Assembly: GCA_037178675.1 (NCBI GenBank)
Contig: JAYMGJ010000340.1
Location: 1-64,000, forward strand
Direction: 5' to 3'
DNA: 64,000 nucleotides
Origin: Scleroderma bovista
Taxonomy: Eukaryota > Basidiomycota > Agaricomycetes > Boletales > Sclerodermataceae
Below the pieces are notes generated by a model, which worked only from the letters and a program-made list of their open reading frames with translations, had not been told where the DNA came from and ran no database searches. Shown piece after piece: positions 1 through 11,685 of this stretch. How positions within the stretch are numbered: position 1 is the first letter of the stretch; each line of letters starts with the position of its first letter. A program made the position numbers and the translations under genes.

Positions 1-1838
1 AAGGCTTTCCGCACTCTCCCAGCGAATATCGTGGATGCATTCGCGGATGAATGGGGCTTCATAAAGACTTCCACACTTGTGTTAAAGTCAATACCCGAAG
101 TGAAGCAATTCACAGACGAGATCGCCAAGACCGGCATGTGGGAGGGCGAACCCATGGAGGGATTTGTTGTCCGCACCCATATCGTCCACCCGAAGCCTGA
201 TTCAACATCACGCGACCGTGCCCCCCCTTATCCCGCAGGTTCATCATTCTTCTTCAAAGTAAAATTCGACGAACCGTACATGATGTACCGTGATTGGAGA
301 GAAATTACCAAGATATTGCTTTCAGCCAAAGGACCACTTAACGACGCGAAAATTCCCAAATCGAAATTGAAGCGCAAGGAAACGCAGCTGTATGTCAAAT
401 GGGTCAAAGAAGAGATTAGGCAAAACCGCGCTGCTTTCTCGGAATTCAGCAAAGGGAAAGGGATCATCGCTACTCGTGAGCGATTCTTAAAATGGCTGGG
501 GTGTAATCAAGGGAAGGATGTTTCCAAGGAATTGGAAGGTTCTCAGCCAACAGAGTTTGGAAAAACCATCATTTTGCCTGTCGCGATACCTGGATGCGGT
601 AAGCTACGTCATTTTCGCTTCGGTAGCCATCTCTCATACAGCAGAAACAGGTAAAACTACGGTGTCAGTCGCATTAGCTCACCTTTTTCGCTTTGGACAT
701 ACCCAGAGTGATGATGCCCAAACCAAGAAAAGCGGTCCAACCTTCATAAAGAACGTCGTTGAGCTTCTCAAAAAGCACGACGTAGTTATTGCAGACAAGT
801 AAGTGCCACTTATTCGCGGTGGGCATGGTTGACCTTACCACTGATCTGGCTAAAAGAAACAATCATATGCGACAACATCGGGAAGCACTACGACAGGCTA
901 CTTCCAAACTTCATCCGCCTGTCCGGCTGTTGGCACTTAACTGGAACATGGAAAAGCCGCCTGCCATGGTTCATCGGCTGTGTGCGGACCGGGTATTCTC
1001 GCGAGGGGAGAATCACCAAACTCTACGTGCGGATACGGTGGCGAAATATCACGAAGACGTTATATGGCAGTTTATCCGCGACAGAGAAGAGCTCGCAACT
1101 AACGAAGTGGATGATATCATTGACATGGAGGTCGAGGCTACTCTCGAATCTGCGCTTGCTCGTGCGGTGGATGGGTGTGTGCAGATTCTAGGTTATGAAA
1201 CACCGAGTCAAGAAAGTATCGACGAAGCAGTACGGGTTGCGCAGGAGTATGTGCCAAAAGCGAAGAAAACCAACGAGAAGAGCAAGAAAGTCCCCGAACC
1301 GCGATACTATGGGATTCTCCCCGAGATTGACCTTCTTGACGTTGTCGGTACCTGCCTGGACGAGGCCGAAGACGTTCCTGTGAACGGCAGGGCATTTTGG
1401 CGCGCACTGGTGGGCGATGGCCGCGTCACCAACAGGCCACATGTCACCTTCGTGCACAAGCATAATCTTCCGGGACAAATGGAACTCTGGGAGCGGTGTA
1501 GGGCTATCCATCTGATGTCCGGTCCACCCTTCTTTTCTTTCCATCTTGGACACCTCTTGTGGAACGACAGAGTAATGGCCCTTACAGTGGAAGATTTCAG
1601 CCTTGCTACGCCTGACGATAGCGCGGACGCTCACCCAGGACAGGTGTTTGTCTCACAACTCCACGAAGATATCCGAAATGTCTTGCACATCACGGTGGGC
1701 ACGGCCAATCGCGATATCCAGCCTGTGGAGGCAAAGGCTCTTGTTGAAGCATGGAGAAAGGGGGAAAGAACTGGTATAGGTTCATTAGAGATCGAAGGGG
1801 TTTCAGCAAAGGGTAGAATCAAGGGATTGAACTCTTAG
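1..1838 (+). CDS. TRL1: tRNA ligase Trl1, 3' part (5' end outside window)
   Basis: Multifunctional fungal tRNA ligase that seals tRNA halves after intron removal (and HAC1-type mRNA in yeast). The frame is open from base 1, so the start lies upstream. Exons are <1-598, 651-798 and 857-1838, giving 575 visible residues. Visible in order: the end of the adenylyltransferase/ligase domain; a kinase P-loop (IPGCGKTT near residue 200) whose codons are split by the first intron; the kinase motif KNNHMRQHR across intron 2; and a 2H cyclic phosphodiesterase domain with two HxT motifs (HVTFVH near 443, HITVGT near 526). This is the ligase-kinase-CPDase order of yeast Trl1 (827 aa). Both introns are short (52 and 58 bp). 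Identification is firm; only the N-terminal ligase half is missing. Confidence 0.93.
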
Positions 1839-2414
1839 AGCATTGCCAGGTATCAGCAGTATTCCCTACTTAGTGTATCAATTTGTGTTGTCTGTAGCAC
1901 TCCCCACTTCCTTGTATAGTTGAGCATCTGTGGCGCATCATGAGCGGTAGCCTTACATGAAAGCATATTAGCTTGGCATCAGTCTTCCGAGTCGAAGGTT
2001 GATGGCCTTTGTTCTTTGAGTGGCAATAGGCCACAAGTACTGGCTTCGGGGTCCAAATCAGTCCCCACTAAGCAGACGCAACGAGCAGATAGTCATTGTT
2101 TAGACACTAGTCCCAGACGTTTTGGGTATCCGAGCAAGTCCGGACGCAAGCGTTAGTTCTGGGAAGCACTAAATAGGACGTAATGGGACAACGTGAGGGG
2201 TACGTGCCCGGATGAATCCGGTTTGGCTGGTGCCGGGACTACTACCGCTTACCACACAGTTTGCTAGTATATGGAGCTTTATGCGCATGGAAGTGCACGA
2301 CGCACGCTCATGGCATCAACACATGGCTTGAAGCATAAATTGACAGGAGGGTGTAAACTTCAGACTATTAGGGCGTCCCGCAGAGTGTGGAAATGGACGC
2401 CACTGAGTGCCACT

Positions 2415-2568
2415 GTTCCCACCACTGATTTCTACCTGCAGCGGGTCCCCCACAGCAGGACGGAACTAGCGTTCTGGCAGATTGAGGATGCGGGCCATAG
2501 TTCCCACCACTGATTTCTACCTGCAGCGGGTCCCCCACAGCAGGAAGCGTTCTGGCAGATTAAGGATG
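2415..2568. repeat. Imperfect tandem duplication, about 85-bp period
   Basis: A 46-bp block at 2415-2460 recurs exactly at 2500-2545. Each copy is followed by a GTTCTGGCAGATT-type segment (2471 and 2549), with a 7-bp deletion in the second copy and one A/G difference. The unit is non-coding and I could not assign it to an element. Confidence 0.8.
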
Positions 2569-3843
2569 CCGCTCAACCGGATAACACCTTGATTTCTTGG
2601 CAAGCATATCTGTGCAACTTGATGGCGAGCCTGGAGCGAGGGGCCAGGTACCACAGGGTGCCATTCCAGGTCTAGCAAACCTGGGCTGTGTTCCTGTGGC
2701 ATGCCGTATTAAGGGGTACCTGATCAGCGGGTTTGGTGACTCGGGACGACAAGTGCTCGCGGTTTCGCCATGCAAAGCCATGTTGATGGGCTGCTAGACT
2801 TGGTGGTTCAGCTGGCGTCTTCGAAGTTGATGGAGTTGCCCGAGCGATCTCGTAATATGAGTCTAGAGGTTTCGCAACCACCGTAGACGCCCGTATTGTT
2901 CGCTTCTGAAAGCGTGTCCCTGGCTATGTATTAATTGTGTAATGTTTCCTCTTGATCGTGGAAATCAGAAAAATGTCACGCCTTCTTAAGAATAGTCTAT
3001 TCGTCTCTTTGCAGTCGATACTTGATGCGAGCGATACGTTGCAGCTTGTTATCCGCCTTGGCCGAGTCAGTGCTCAACAGACCAAGTATGGAGACCCACT
3101 GTGGAGAGGGATGATTCCACGACCACCGAGTGCCTGGCTTCTGACGGTGTATGAACCTGTACGTCGTATGCACCGCAGTGTCCCTAACTTACATTTATCC
3201 ATTCAACGGGCAGGCAGTTTCTTGATCAGTGGCTGCCACACGGCGCCAAGGTAGTATAGCATTCAGAAACCCGTCTGAAAAAGTCACCTTAGGCTTTGCC
3301 ATAGTAGTCCAGTATCTGATGAGACTTTGATCTTGAAGCGAGCGAGATGTTACGGGTTCCTCGTATCCACGCTGGCCGATGCAATCACGGAGCGAATGAT
3401 GTATCAACACTTGGAGCGCCTTGGCTTGAATATGACCAGTGTGATAAGATAATCTGGAATTGAATGAGCGGCCGCATTCTCGGCGGTACTCCGCAAACTA
3501 TCTCGTCGGTGATGCGTGTGGTCATCATCATCGCTAACAATAGCTCGAAACATAGATGTTGACTTGCTGCGCACCGAGGTGATGGAGTAATGACGGAACA
3601 ACACTCGTCGACGTCACCCCCTCTACCAACAAAGTTATCGTGTATCTCAGCCTGGAGAACGTTTCATTGCCCTGGCGAAGCTGTTCGTGTCGGCTTGCCA
3701 GCTTGGCAGCGACGCCAAGAGATCGAGACTCCATTCTCACTGACCCGGGCGTTAATCTCGAGATGCCATAATCGGATACGTTCAACGCCCCTGGACGGCA
3801 TCCATTTCTCCTCAATCGGGGGGTGTCTTATCGAAATCCACAG

Positions 3844-3852
3844 ATATATAAA
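3844..3852 (+). promoter_or_regulatory. TATA-like box upstream of the F-box gene
   Basis: ATATATAAA lies about 60 bp before the ATG at 3910, a normal spacing for a fungal core promoter with a short 5' UTR. Confidence 0.5.
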
Positions 3853-3909
3853 CGCTGGCCAGTCAGTCAGAGTTTGCCCAGCTCCTCCAAGCTTTTCCGT
3901 CCCACAACC

Positions 3910-5125
3910 ATGCAGAACCTACCCATCGAGCTTGTCAAGGCTATCGTGGACAACGTCTCCGACACCCCTGACCTCTTCCATCTCCGTGCTGTCAACACTT
4001 CCTGTCGGGACCTCGTCACTGCCAACCTCTTCCACACCATTTGCATCCAAAATAGCGTCAAGAGCGCTCAAAACATCGCACAGATCTTCGCGACCCCTGC
4101 CTTGGCATCGCATGTGCAGGACGTGGTGTACGACCCTCGGGATAACCATCCATTCCGCTTGCTCAGTCCAAGCGACTCCCAAGGTCAGTATCCACATTCC
4201 CACTCCCTACACCCAATGGCTAATAGTTGACGCCACAGATGACTACGATGAGCTTGAAATAGCAGAACTCGAAGAAGCGTTGACAGAAACATTCTGCTCG
4301 CTGGCTCATCTACCCAGTCTCAAATCTGTCACGCTCAACTTCTGGCCTTCCTTCATCTCCGAGTCGGGCGCCGAGATGCATGAGAACCCCTTCTGGTTCA
4401 CAAATCGCCAGCTCACCGTACTCAACTCTGTCTATCATGCCATGAAGAGTACTTCCTCCCCCAACAGGGGCATACGGTCACTCACCATGACCAACGTTGT
4501 CATGATGCCCCGCTCCCAATACGACTTTGTGCATTCGCTGACCGACTCGCCCCTGACACACCTCTCCATCTCTGTCGTCTCCAACATCGAGCTTTCCTCG
4601 TGGTCGGGGTCCAAGACGGCGAACCGCTCCATTGACGCTCTCCTTCCTGTTCCAAATGCTCGTCTCACATCGCTCGAGATCAAAAGCCCCAATGGACTGT
4701 ACCACTGCCCTACTGTTCAGCTCGGCGCATACACTTATCCGGCACTCAAGAACCTTGTATTAGAGAATATCATTTTCCCCGACACCCCCTCGGCCGATGG
4801 GATCGAAGAGTTTATTTTGCGCCACAAAAATACCCTAAAGAGGTTGGAGCTGAGGTCCTGTGCAAACTACGTCCAGATCAACAATAACACCCCCATCCGG
4901 AAATGGGCGATGATCTGGGATCGTCTGCGGCAGGAGTTGTCTGAGTTGATGGAGGTCGTCGTGGACATCGACCACCAATCTGGGTATGTCCTGCAATCGG
5001 CAATCGATGGCTACATGCGTCATTCAAGCCTGCCAGCATCGGTGCCAGGGCTGATGGAGGAAGATGACCAAAGTTTGGGAGAGTTCCGCGCACACGTGGA
5101 CGCTAGAGCGAGAGACGCTCTGTGA
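3910..5125 (+). CDS. F-box domain protein
   Basis: Predicted SCF substrate-recognition protein of 386 aa. Exons 3910-4183 and 4239-5125 are joined by a 55-bp intron that shifts the frame, so the long uninterrupted frame starting near 3590 is not the true N-terminus. The start at 3910 gives MQNLPIELVKAIVDNV then DLFHLRAVNTSCRDL, which fits the F-box pattern (LPxEL, hydrophobic I/V positions, a short helix with L and R). The remainder is rich in Leu/Asn/Ser strands (SLKSVTLNFWP, LTHLSISVV, LTSLEI), as in the degenerate leucine-rich repeats of the expanded basidiomycete F-box families. A TATA-like box sits 60 bp upstream. The target is unknown. Confidence 0.8.
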
Positions 5126-6587
5126 TCGGGGATTTTTTTTCGGGTGTATACGATCTGTATCAATTCAATGTATTTTAGTTTCCAATACCCACAGTACGCA
5201 TCTCCTTTACTTGGTGTGAGGTCCGAGGATCATCTCTCTGTGCGCTATATATAGCACATCGTGTTTTTATTTAGCACAACTTCTTTGCTGCGGCTTCGAA
5301 TAGAATGGAGATAAACATCGGCCTCTAGAGGTGTGGTGACTTTGAAAATACCCAAGCTCGTGATAGGCTGGCAAAAACTTTTTACTCGGACGACTGTGCG
5401 GGGGAACGGACATTTATCACACCTTGATTAGTAGTGTCGAACTTGATTGGTGTGCTTATACCCAAACTTGACTAGTTTTCTTATGTTGAAGCTTCTTCGG
5501 AACCCTTGGCCGCAGTTGTACGATGGGAATGTTCTTGTAGAAGGCTCGAAGAACATTTTAGTAACGTGATGCAGTGAGGTAGGTTGTCGTTGAGGGCCCC
5601 ACTCCGCAGCAGCCAGCCCCTCCAGCTTCAAGGGTTGCGATTAGAACGTTCCAGGGTGGAAGTCGAACTTGAACTGCGCATGTCATAATATCCGCCCACC
5701 GACGAGCACGTATGTAGTAGTAATGGTAAGTCGGTTACTTTGCATTATCCTAAACGTGCTTCCTATCGGTGAGACGACGGATCTGGGCGCTATTGTCTAT
5801 ATCGTAAAAACCCTCCGCAGCAGGATCTTCTATAGGCTTGGAATAACCGCAACATAGACGTTCCCTGATTTAGCAGGCGGTGATTGAGGATAGTAATAGC
5901 TCACCGATTTCCCTTGTCTAACTCATCTGTGTTTGTTGCCACCGAGACCTGAGCTTTGTCATAGCGTCGTCGGCCCTAATAAGATTGGTTCATTTGCAGC
6001 TCTTCGCCGCGCAGAGCGGGCCAGGATGACGGAGCAGCACCTCGCCACGTGCATAGTGACCCCGACAAATGGCCACGAAGCTACTAGTACTGCGCCGCAG
6101 CCGGATAAACCCATTGACCGCGTATGTCGCGAACTTGCACAGCAGAGCAGAAAAGAGACGGGTCCGCAATCCCGCATCATAGAACACAATACATACCGTG
6201 CGGCTCCCGGCCATGTGCTGTGTCATAGCAATGCGGATATTCTAATAGGGTCTGAGAAGATTGCAAGGGTGTATTCAAAAACCATCGAAACCCGAGAACC
6301 GGGTCGCGCTGTTTTTTTCTTTCTTTTTGAAAGAACAACTTGGCCGCTGTGTGTGACAATCACCTGGGAAATAAAAAGACATCTCCCTGGGTTTCGCCGA
6401 GATGGTACAGTTGAGGACCAAACACATCAAATTTGATATTGGCAAGACGAGTAAGTTTTGAGCTAAACCAAGGTTGGATTTGGAACCAGCGAGTCAAAAT
6501 ACGTCGGAATACAGAATACACCTTCCCAAAATGTTCCCACGGTGTTTTTCGGGTGGCCAAATTTTTTTGGGTGTTGAAGTAACTTTG

Positions 6588-6606
6588 TACCCCCCTAAGG
6601 GGGGTA
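6588..6606. repeat. G/C hairpin, 8-bp stem with 3-nt loop
   Basis: TACCCCCC-TAA-GGGGGGTA is a perfect inverted repeat. A similar hairpin occurs at 47802-47821. It lies at the edge of the AT-rich stretch. Confidence 0.7.
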
Positions 6607-6675
6607 GGTTGTCAGATTTAGTATATACTATGGGTTGAGTGTGGCTTCAATTGCCATTTTGTTGCTTGTTGATAG

Positions 6676-7000
6676 TGTTGAGGTTGACACAGCCACAAGC
6701 TGGTGCAAGCCACTGTGATCATATCAATAATTGCAGTAACCCATAGGTTCTACACAGTATATTCTCTTTAAATATGTTACTCTCCTACGGCCCTGTGGCA
6801 CCATGTCTTAGCACTTTTTGTTTGCTTGCAGTGGGATATAAATTTGGAATTCTCTCTCTCTCTACACAGTATATTCTAGCTCGAATAAAGTGTTCAGGAA
6901 CACAGTCTTCCCACTCGCACCTGCTTCCATCTGATCTGAGCCTAGATAAGCTTCTGCCCACTCCCATGGACACATTTCTCACACTCAATCACATCACTAT
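6676..7000 (+). mobile_element. Possible solo LTR or LTR relic
   Basis: The segment begins TGTTGAGGTTGACAC and contains GATATAAAT (about 6836), a CT-rich run and an AATAAA (about 6885), the order expected for U3 promoter, R and polyadenylation signal of an LTR. Composition is AT-rich compared with the flanking genes. I could not find the second LTR, a primer-binding site, a convincing target duplication or a pol reading frame, so boundaries and class are uncertain. Confidence 0.3.
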
Positions 7001-8017
7001 ATGTCTTTGGTTGTTTCTTTCAAAGGGGATCCACAAAGCATAATGGATAGTAGAGTGTGAGTTCAAACCTCTGAAATCCCATATTTTTTACAGCTCAATG
7101 ACTGGCCCTGTCCTCAGTGAAAGGAGTTGAATGCACATTTTTTGATATTTTTAGCTATTTTTTTAATGGGTTGGCCAATTTCTGGACATGACCTGGTATC
7201 ATATATACATTTTTGGGGGAATTGGCTCATGCAAACCTGACATCCTAAGCCTAAATAATCTATTTATGTGTTTTAGAAACATATCTATCAAGTTTGTGAG
7301 TCAGCAAAATCAATCAAGATTTTGGATGTGTTTGGTTGTCCTCAACTGTAGAGTGCTCGAATTTTGCATACCTGATGAGTACACCAGCACCCTCTCCCAC
7401 CTCGATGAGAAAGGTTGAAAAGGATAAGTATGACATACCTTAATAACCTAGCAAGTGTGTGCAAGTTCATGGTTGGGTGTGGCTTGATTCATCCCATTTC
7501 CAGAGTCGCACGTCCAGGTAAGACCCGCCATTCGGAGAAATGGGAATATATACTAGTACTTCCTGGACTTCCCCGTCATCAGAGGATATCTTAGATACTG
7601 CCTACCCTGGGAAAAATATTCCTCAGGGATAGCACGAATGTCTTGGCCTGTAGAGAGGAACCTCTGGTCCCGAAGCATCAAAGATCAATTGTATGGACCG
7701 CGTTCGTGACATTCGGGCAAGCGAAGCCGTACGTTGATAGTGCGTTCAAGCATTATCTGCCTGACGTTCAGGAAGCCCTTCGGACAATGACCAACAAAAG
7801 TGTTGTTCCCTATCCACACGGAATACACACATCCCATGTCCTATTAACTTACCGGATATTAAGCTCCAAAATAGAAAAGTCCTGGTGGTGATAACACGCA
7901 TTGGCCCGAACATGTCTAGGATTTAGAATAAATACAAGCTGAAACAATTTACTAACGGAAGAATCGTCAAATACGTGTTTAGAAGAGACCAAATATGGCG
8001 TACTTGCAAGATACAGC

Positions 8018-10474
8018 TCAGTCGGCGGACTTGCCCTGCATGTCCCAACTTCCTGGGCCAAATCCTCTAGGCCCCAGTGCATCAACCACAACACGCATCA
8101 TGGCAAGTACCTTTTCATCTTCCCACTTCTTGCCTACGAGCTGAACGCCCACTGGCATACCCGCCATCTGCTGCGGTTTGTATGCAGTGCTCTCCCCGTT
8201 CTGATACATGTACTTCTCAAACAAAACAGACCCGCCCCCCTCACCTGGTTTGAAGTCCGTAGGTAAGCAGTCTAGTGATGGATCTACTCGTGTCACGGGT
8301 ATGGTCGCAACGGGGGAATCAATGACGTTAAACACAGCCGTTGCGCAAGCCAATGCTGACAGATACGTGCATGCACTGGAATGCCTGCCATCAGTTTCGA
8401 CTGGGAATGACCAACTGAGAAAGACGCCACCCATGGGGTATAACAGGCAATGCCTGGACAGGGGCTATAATTCCGTCGAATTGGTGTTCACCCCAAACCT
8501 ATGGGATTTGAGATTTGAGTGTGACGAATGATGTGGGAAAAGACTCTTCACCTCTTTGTACCAAGCCTCCGCAACCTTGTTTCGCTGATCGACTATCTCA
8601 CAATATTCAACTACGGATTTCGTCCGCGATTGGTCGAAGAATCGAGCAAAAAGGCTATCCCCGTAAAATATCTTTATCCCCCAGCACATCAAATTGCGCA
8701 GAAAATCTTGTAATAATATTCGGATAATTGGTTAGAATGCAAATAGTGGGAGAGACTCACCAGGCAGCTTTGCCCCTAGGGTTGTCATAAACAAACTGTC
8801 CTCCTATGAAGTGTCAAACTCATCGCCGTTGTGCGTTGGCAATGCCACTCGTACCTGAGGGTCACCCTGCAGATAAGACAACATTTTCTTGTATCCATCT
8901 GACGTAACCAGCCCAACGAATATTTCCATCGCATCAGTAGCTAAACGAAGTGTTTGTCAGAGTCTCTCGTGATGAGTTTCTGAAGACAAACGTACGCAAT
9001 GTGGTAGAAAACTCAACACACTCGTGTCCAGCCTTTCTCAGCGCATCAACAGTTTCCTCTACGGCGCGCACATTTGCAGGGGAGGTCCGCGCAAGTATGT
9101 CTGAAGGCAGTGAAGATGGTCGTCATACGGATGAAGTACTCAAAACCGAGATATTAATAGTACCGGCGGAATAGTAACCAAATTTCAACTTCGTCGGTAA
9201 TTCGACTGGGCGGTAGGGAATGGGAACCACTCGATGACATGCGTCGAGCTCTCCGAAGATGGCCCGACAGAGCAAGTCGCAATCTTCGACAGACCTAGCA
9301 GGAAATTATAAATGTGTTTAGTACGACTATCGATCTGCTATTACCTTGCCATGGGCCCATAAGCGGGGCGGAACCCCTCAAACCCTGGTCTGCAACCTGG
9401 ACATCGTTAGAAAGATCTCCATAACCCAAGCTCTCCGTACCTCTTGCGCCGTGGCTGCTGACCCGGTCCGCCGAAGGTTTGAACGAGTATATACCACAGT
9501 AGGCAGCTGGAATGCGCAGACTGCCTCCAATATCAGATCCCACGCCAAGGGCAGACCCGTCCATAGCCAGCAGAGCCGCCTCTTCAGAATCAAGGTGCTG
9601 TGATTAGCCAAAAAAAAAACGTTCATACTTTCAAACAAGCGGCAAAACTTGCCTCCTCCTGAACTTCCACCACAGGTATATTTACCATTCCAGGGGTTCA
9701 ACGTGCGACCCCACAGGGGGTTGCTACATTCAAAGGCGAGCATTGTCTGTGGGACATTGGTTTTAGCGATGATGATGGCTCCAGCTGCGTAGCATTGGTT
9801 GACAAGCTATTCATGATTCCATCATGATACGTCAGAAGGCATCTGTGGCAGTGGTAGACTGAAACTCACCGTAGCGTTCTCAGTGGATGGCTGGTTGGAC
9901 CAGGTAGTGAACCCAATCGTAGTATCATATCCTGCAATGTCGACTGTGCATATGGTCGTGTGACGAAATAAGTATAGTTGTTCGCAGTGACGAGCTAGCG
10001 CTGAGAAGACGGCGTACATTGGTCCTTGAAGCTCATGGGTACGCCGTGCAGAACGCCACGCAGCTTGTTAGTCTTCGCGAATTCGTTGTCAAGCTCGGCT
10101 GCTTGACGCCGAGCATCCTCGAAGAGAACTAACAACACTATCTGTATGGGCTTTACGGAAGAGATGGGTCATCTACTGACCCTCTGTGAGACAGTTTGTC
10201 GTGGACTGTGCATGAGCGGCACGAGCGATGTAGGCTTCGAGGACTTGCAACGCTGTCCATTCACCAGCGCCGATGCGTCTGACGATTTCCGTTGCTGAGA
10301 AAGACAGTACGTTCTGACTTGAGAAAGGGTCCCGGATTCAGGGTAATTGGCCTCACCTGTCGCAGTTGTGAATGAACTGTGCGCGAGGGAGTCGTACGCG
10401 GGTGCAAGTGCAAGTGCGGTATCTCGAGCTCCTCGCTTGGAAGATATTATTGAGTCGCGATGGTCGTTCGTCAT
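8018..10474 (-). CDS. Amidase (amidase-signature family)
   Basis: Hydrolase of the amidase-signature family (acetamidase / fatty-acid amide hydrolase type), 572 aa in 14 exons: 10474-10357, 10294-10181, 10128-10018, 9943-9870, 9806-9653, 9581-9441, 9396-9345, 9294-9164, 9100-8996, 8940-8855, 8803-8761, 8706-8552, 8498-8431, 8384-8018. The Ser-cisSer-Lys triad is complete: Lys in MSFKDQ (about residue 112), Ser in CGGSSGGE (about 188) and the nucleophile Ser in GSDIGGSLR (about 211), with the family's usual spacing. Later motifs include GPMARSVEDCDLL and a C-terminal MAGMPVGVQLVGKKW. No signal peptide, so probably cytosolic. The fifth intron starts with GC instead of GT. The natural amide substrate cannot be read from sequence. 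Confidence 0.9.
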
Positions 10475-10519
10475 GAGTACGGAGTGGTTAGGAATAACTT
10501 TGTGTTCCGAGATCTACAA

Positions 10520-10528
10520 CTATATAAG
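10520..10528 (-). promoter_or_regulatory. TATA-like box upstream of the amidase
   Basis: On the minus strand CTTATATAG lies about 46-54 bp before the amidase ATG. Confidence 0.35.
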
Positions 10529-10593
10529 CGCTACTATTATATACATACTCTATTGATATTAAATGGAACAGCCTCAACGATCTGAAACAATAT

Positions 10594-11427
10594 TTACTTG
10601 GTCTTGTCCTTCGTCCCCGAGCCAGACAAACTCTCCCATGCGCTCACAGCCTTCCTGGCGCGCTCCGCTTCCGCTTCCGCCTCGAGTTCCTTAAGGGCTG
10701 CTTCGCCCCAAGCATAAAATCCCCCTCGATCGTATGCCGCTGCGAGCCGTGCTTGTGCTGCAACCATGTCAAATGGCGGGATCGTAGAATGTGGGCTGGG
10801 CGCACCAGAGCGCGACGGCGCAGATACCAAAGAAGGTGGTAATTCAGTTGTTGGATAGGAAGGGTCTGAAGCGCTGCTGGAACGGAAGAGTGGAGAGACC
10901 CCTTCGTCATCTTTCGATTCCAGTGGTCGGTATATGCGTTCGGACAGAATGGGGAGATTGGACATGACCCAGAGACGCATTCGTGTTGCAAACTCGGATG
11001 TCTAGGTGGAGGTGAAGAGTGAGTATGGGGAAGAACAACTAAACTAAACTGAACTGACATCGTTCACGCCCATGTACGCCATGATTCCAAACACGGAAGC
11101 AGACGCGCCAGCGGTGACGATCGCTGTTGCAATCGCGAGTGCCTTGAGGGTATACAGCGGTCCGTTGAAGGAGTCTTCGGTAGATTCTCGGGATAGGGAT
11201 ATCGAGGGGTGTGCTCCTCGGTTTGGCGAAGATGGCGGGGACGCAGGCGTTGACGGGTAGACGCGAAGGTGTACGCGAGGGGGAGGCGCTGTAGGTGAAC
11301 CAAGAACGTGTAACCCAGGGAGAACGGCAGTGCCGTATCTTCTCCGTGGAGGGGGAGATACAGCGTGCCCGTGTATGTCACGGCTCGTAGGGGCTGCTTT
11401 TAGACCAGTTTTATATCGTCGCAACAT
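10594..11427 (-). CDS. Small membrane protein, possibly mitochondrial (TMEM242-like)
   Basis: 258 aa from exons 11427-11059 and 11001-10594, joined in phase 0 over a 57-bp intron. The N-terminus is Arg-rich without acidic residues (MLRRYKTGLKAAPTSR), compatible with a mitochondrial targeting sequence. A single hydrophobic segment (LKALAIATAIVTAGASASVF, about residues 97-116) is followed by MGVNDTSEFATRMR, which resembles the GV.....EF..RMR pattern I associate with fungal TMEM242-type proteins. The C-terminal half is Ser/Pro-rich and ends in an Ala/Glu-rich helix and a Lys tail. It is divergent from the kelch gene with 258 bp between start codons, so they share a promoter region. The family assignment is tentative. 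Confidence 0.65.
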
Positions 11428-11685
11428 TACTATTGGGACTACAAGGGCCGCTGAAGATATTGCCAGCTATGATCATGGTGAGTGGGCCGTTCCGTCGAAG
11501 AGGTTACAAAGTTTCCGTACGAGGGATATAGGCAGCCACTTTGGAACGGGTCCGGTTATTCCAAGCGAGTTCAAGTATGCTCGTTGTGGTCCATCGCGGC
11601 TGCGTTCTGTGGTGGATGTTGCATCGGACATGGCAGTAAACAACTTTCGAGTGAGCCAACACGTGATATCTTTATTGATCAAACT

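Larger units (their letters stand above)
1839..3909. other. Gene-free stretch between TRL1 and the F-box gene
   Basis: About 2.1 kb with only short unsupported reading frames. It holds the 3' flank of the tRNA ligase, an imperfect tandem duplication (2415-2568) and the promoter of the F-box gene. I recognised no RNA gene or transposon protein. Confidence 0.5.
5126..8017. other. Gene-poor AT-rich stretch with transposon-like relics
   Basis: Nearly 2.9 kb without a gene I can support. From about 6590 to 7500 it is visibly AT-richer than its neighbours, with a TATA box, CT run and AATAAA arranged as in an LTR (see 6676-7000), a G/C hairpin at 6588-6606 and a repeated TACACAGTATATTCT word (6751 and 6863). 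The ORFs at 5933-6436 and 7643-7891 show no family signature. Confidence 0.45.

Noticed and set aside
3590..3909. Open frame upstream of and continuous with the second exon of the F-box gene
   Set aside because: The frame carries no domain; the F-box start at 3910 in another frame with a clear intron explains the gene better.
5933..6436. 167-codon plus-strand ORF
   Set aside because: No family motif, and several overlapping frames on the opposite strand; likely chance.
7643..7891. 82-codon plus-strand ORF near the amidase 3' end
   Set aside because: No recognised domain and no splice partners.
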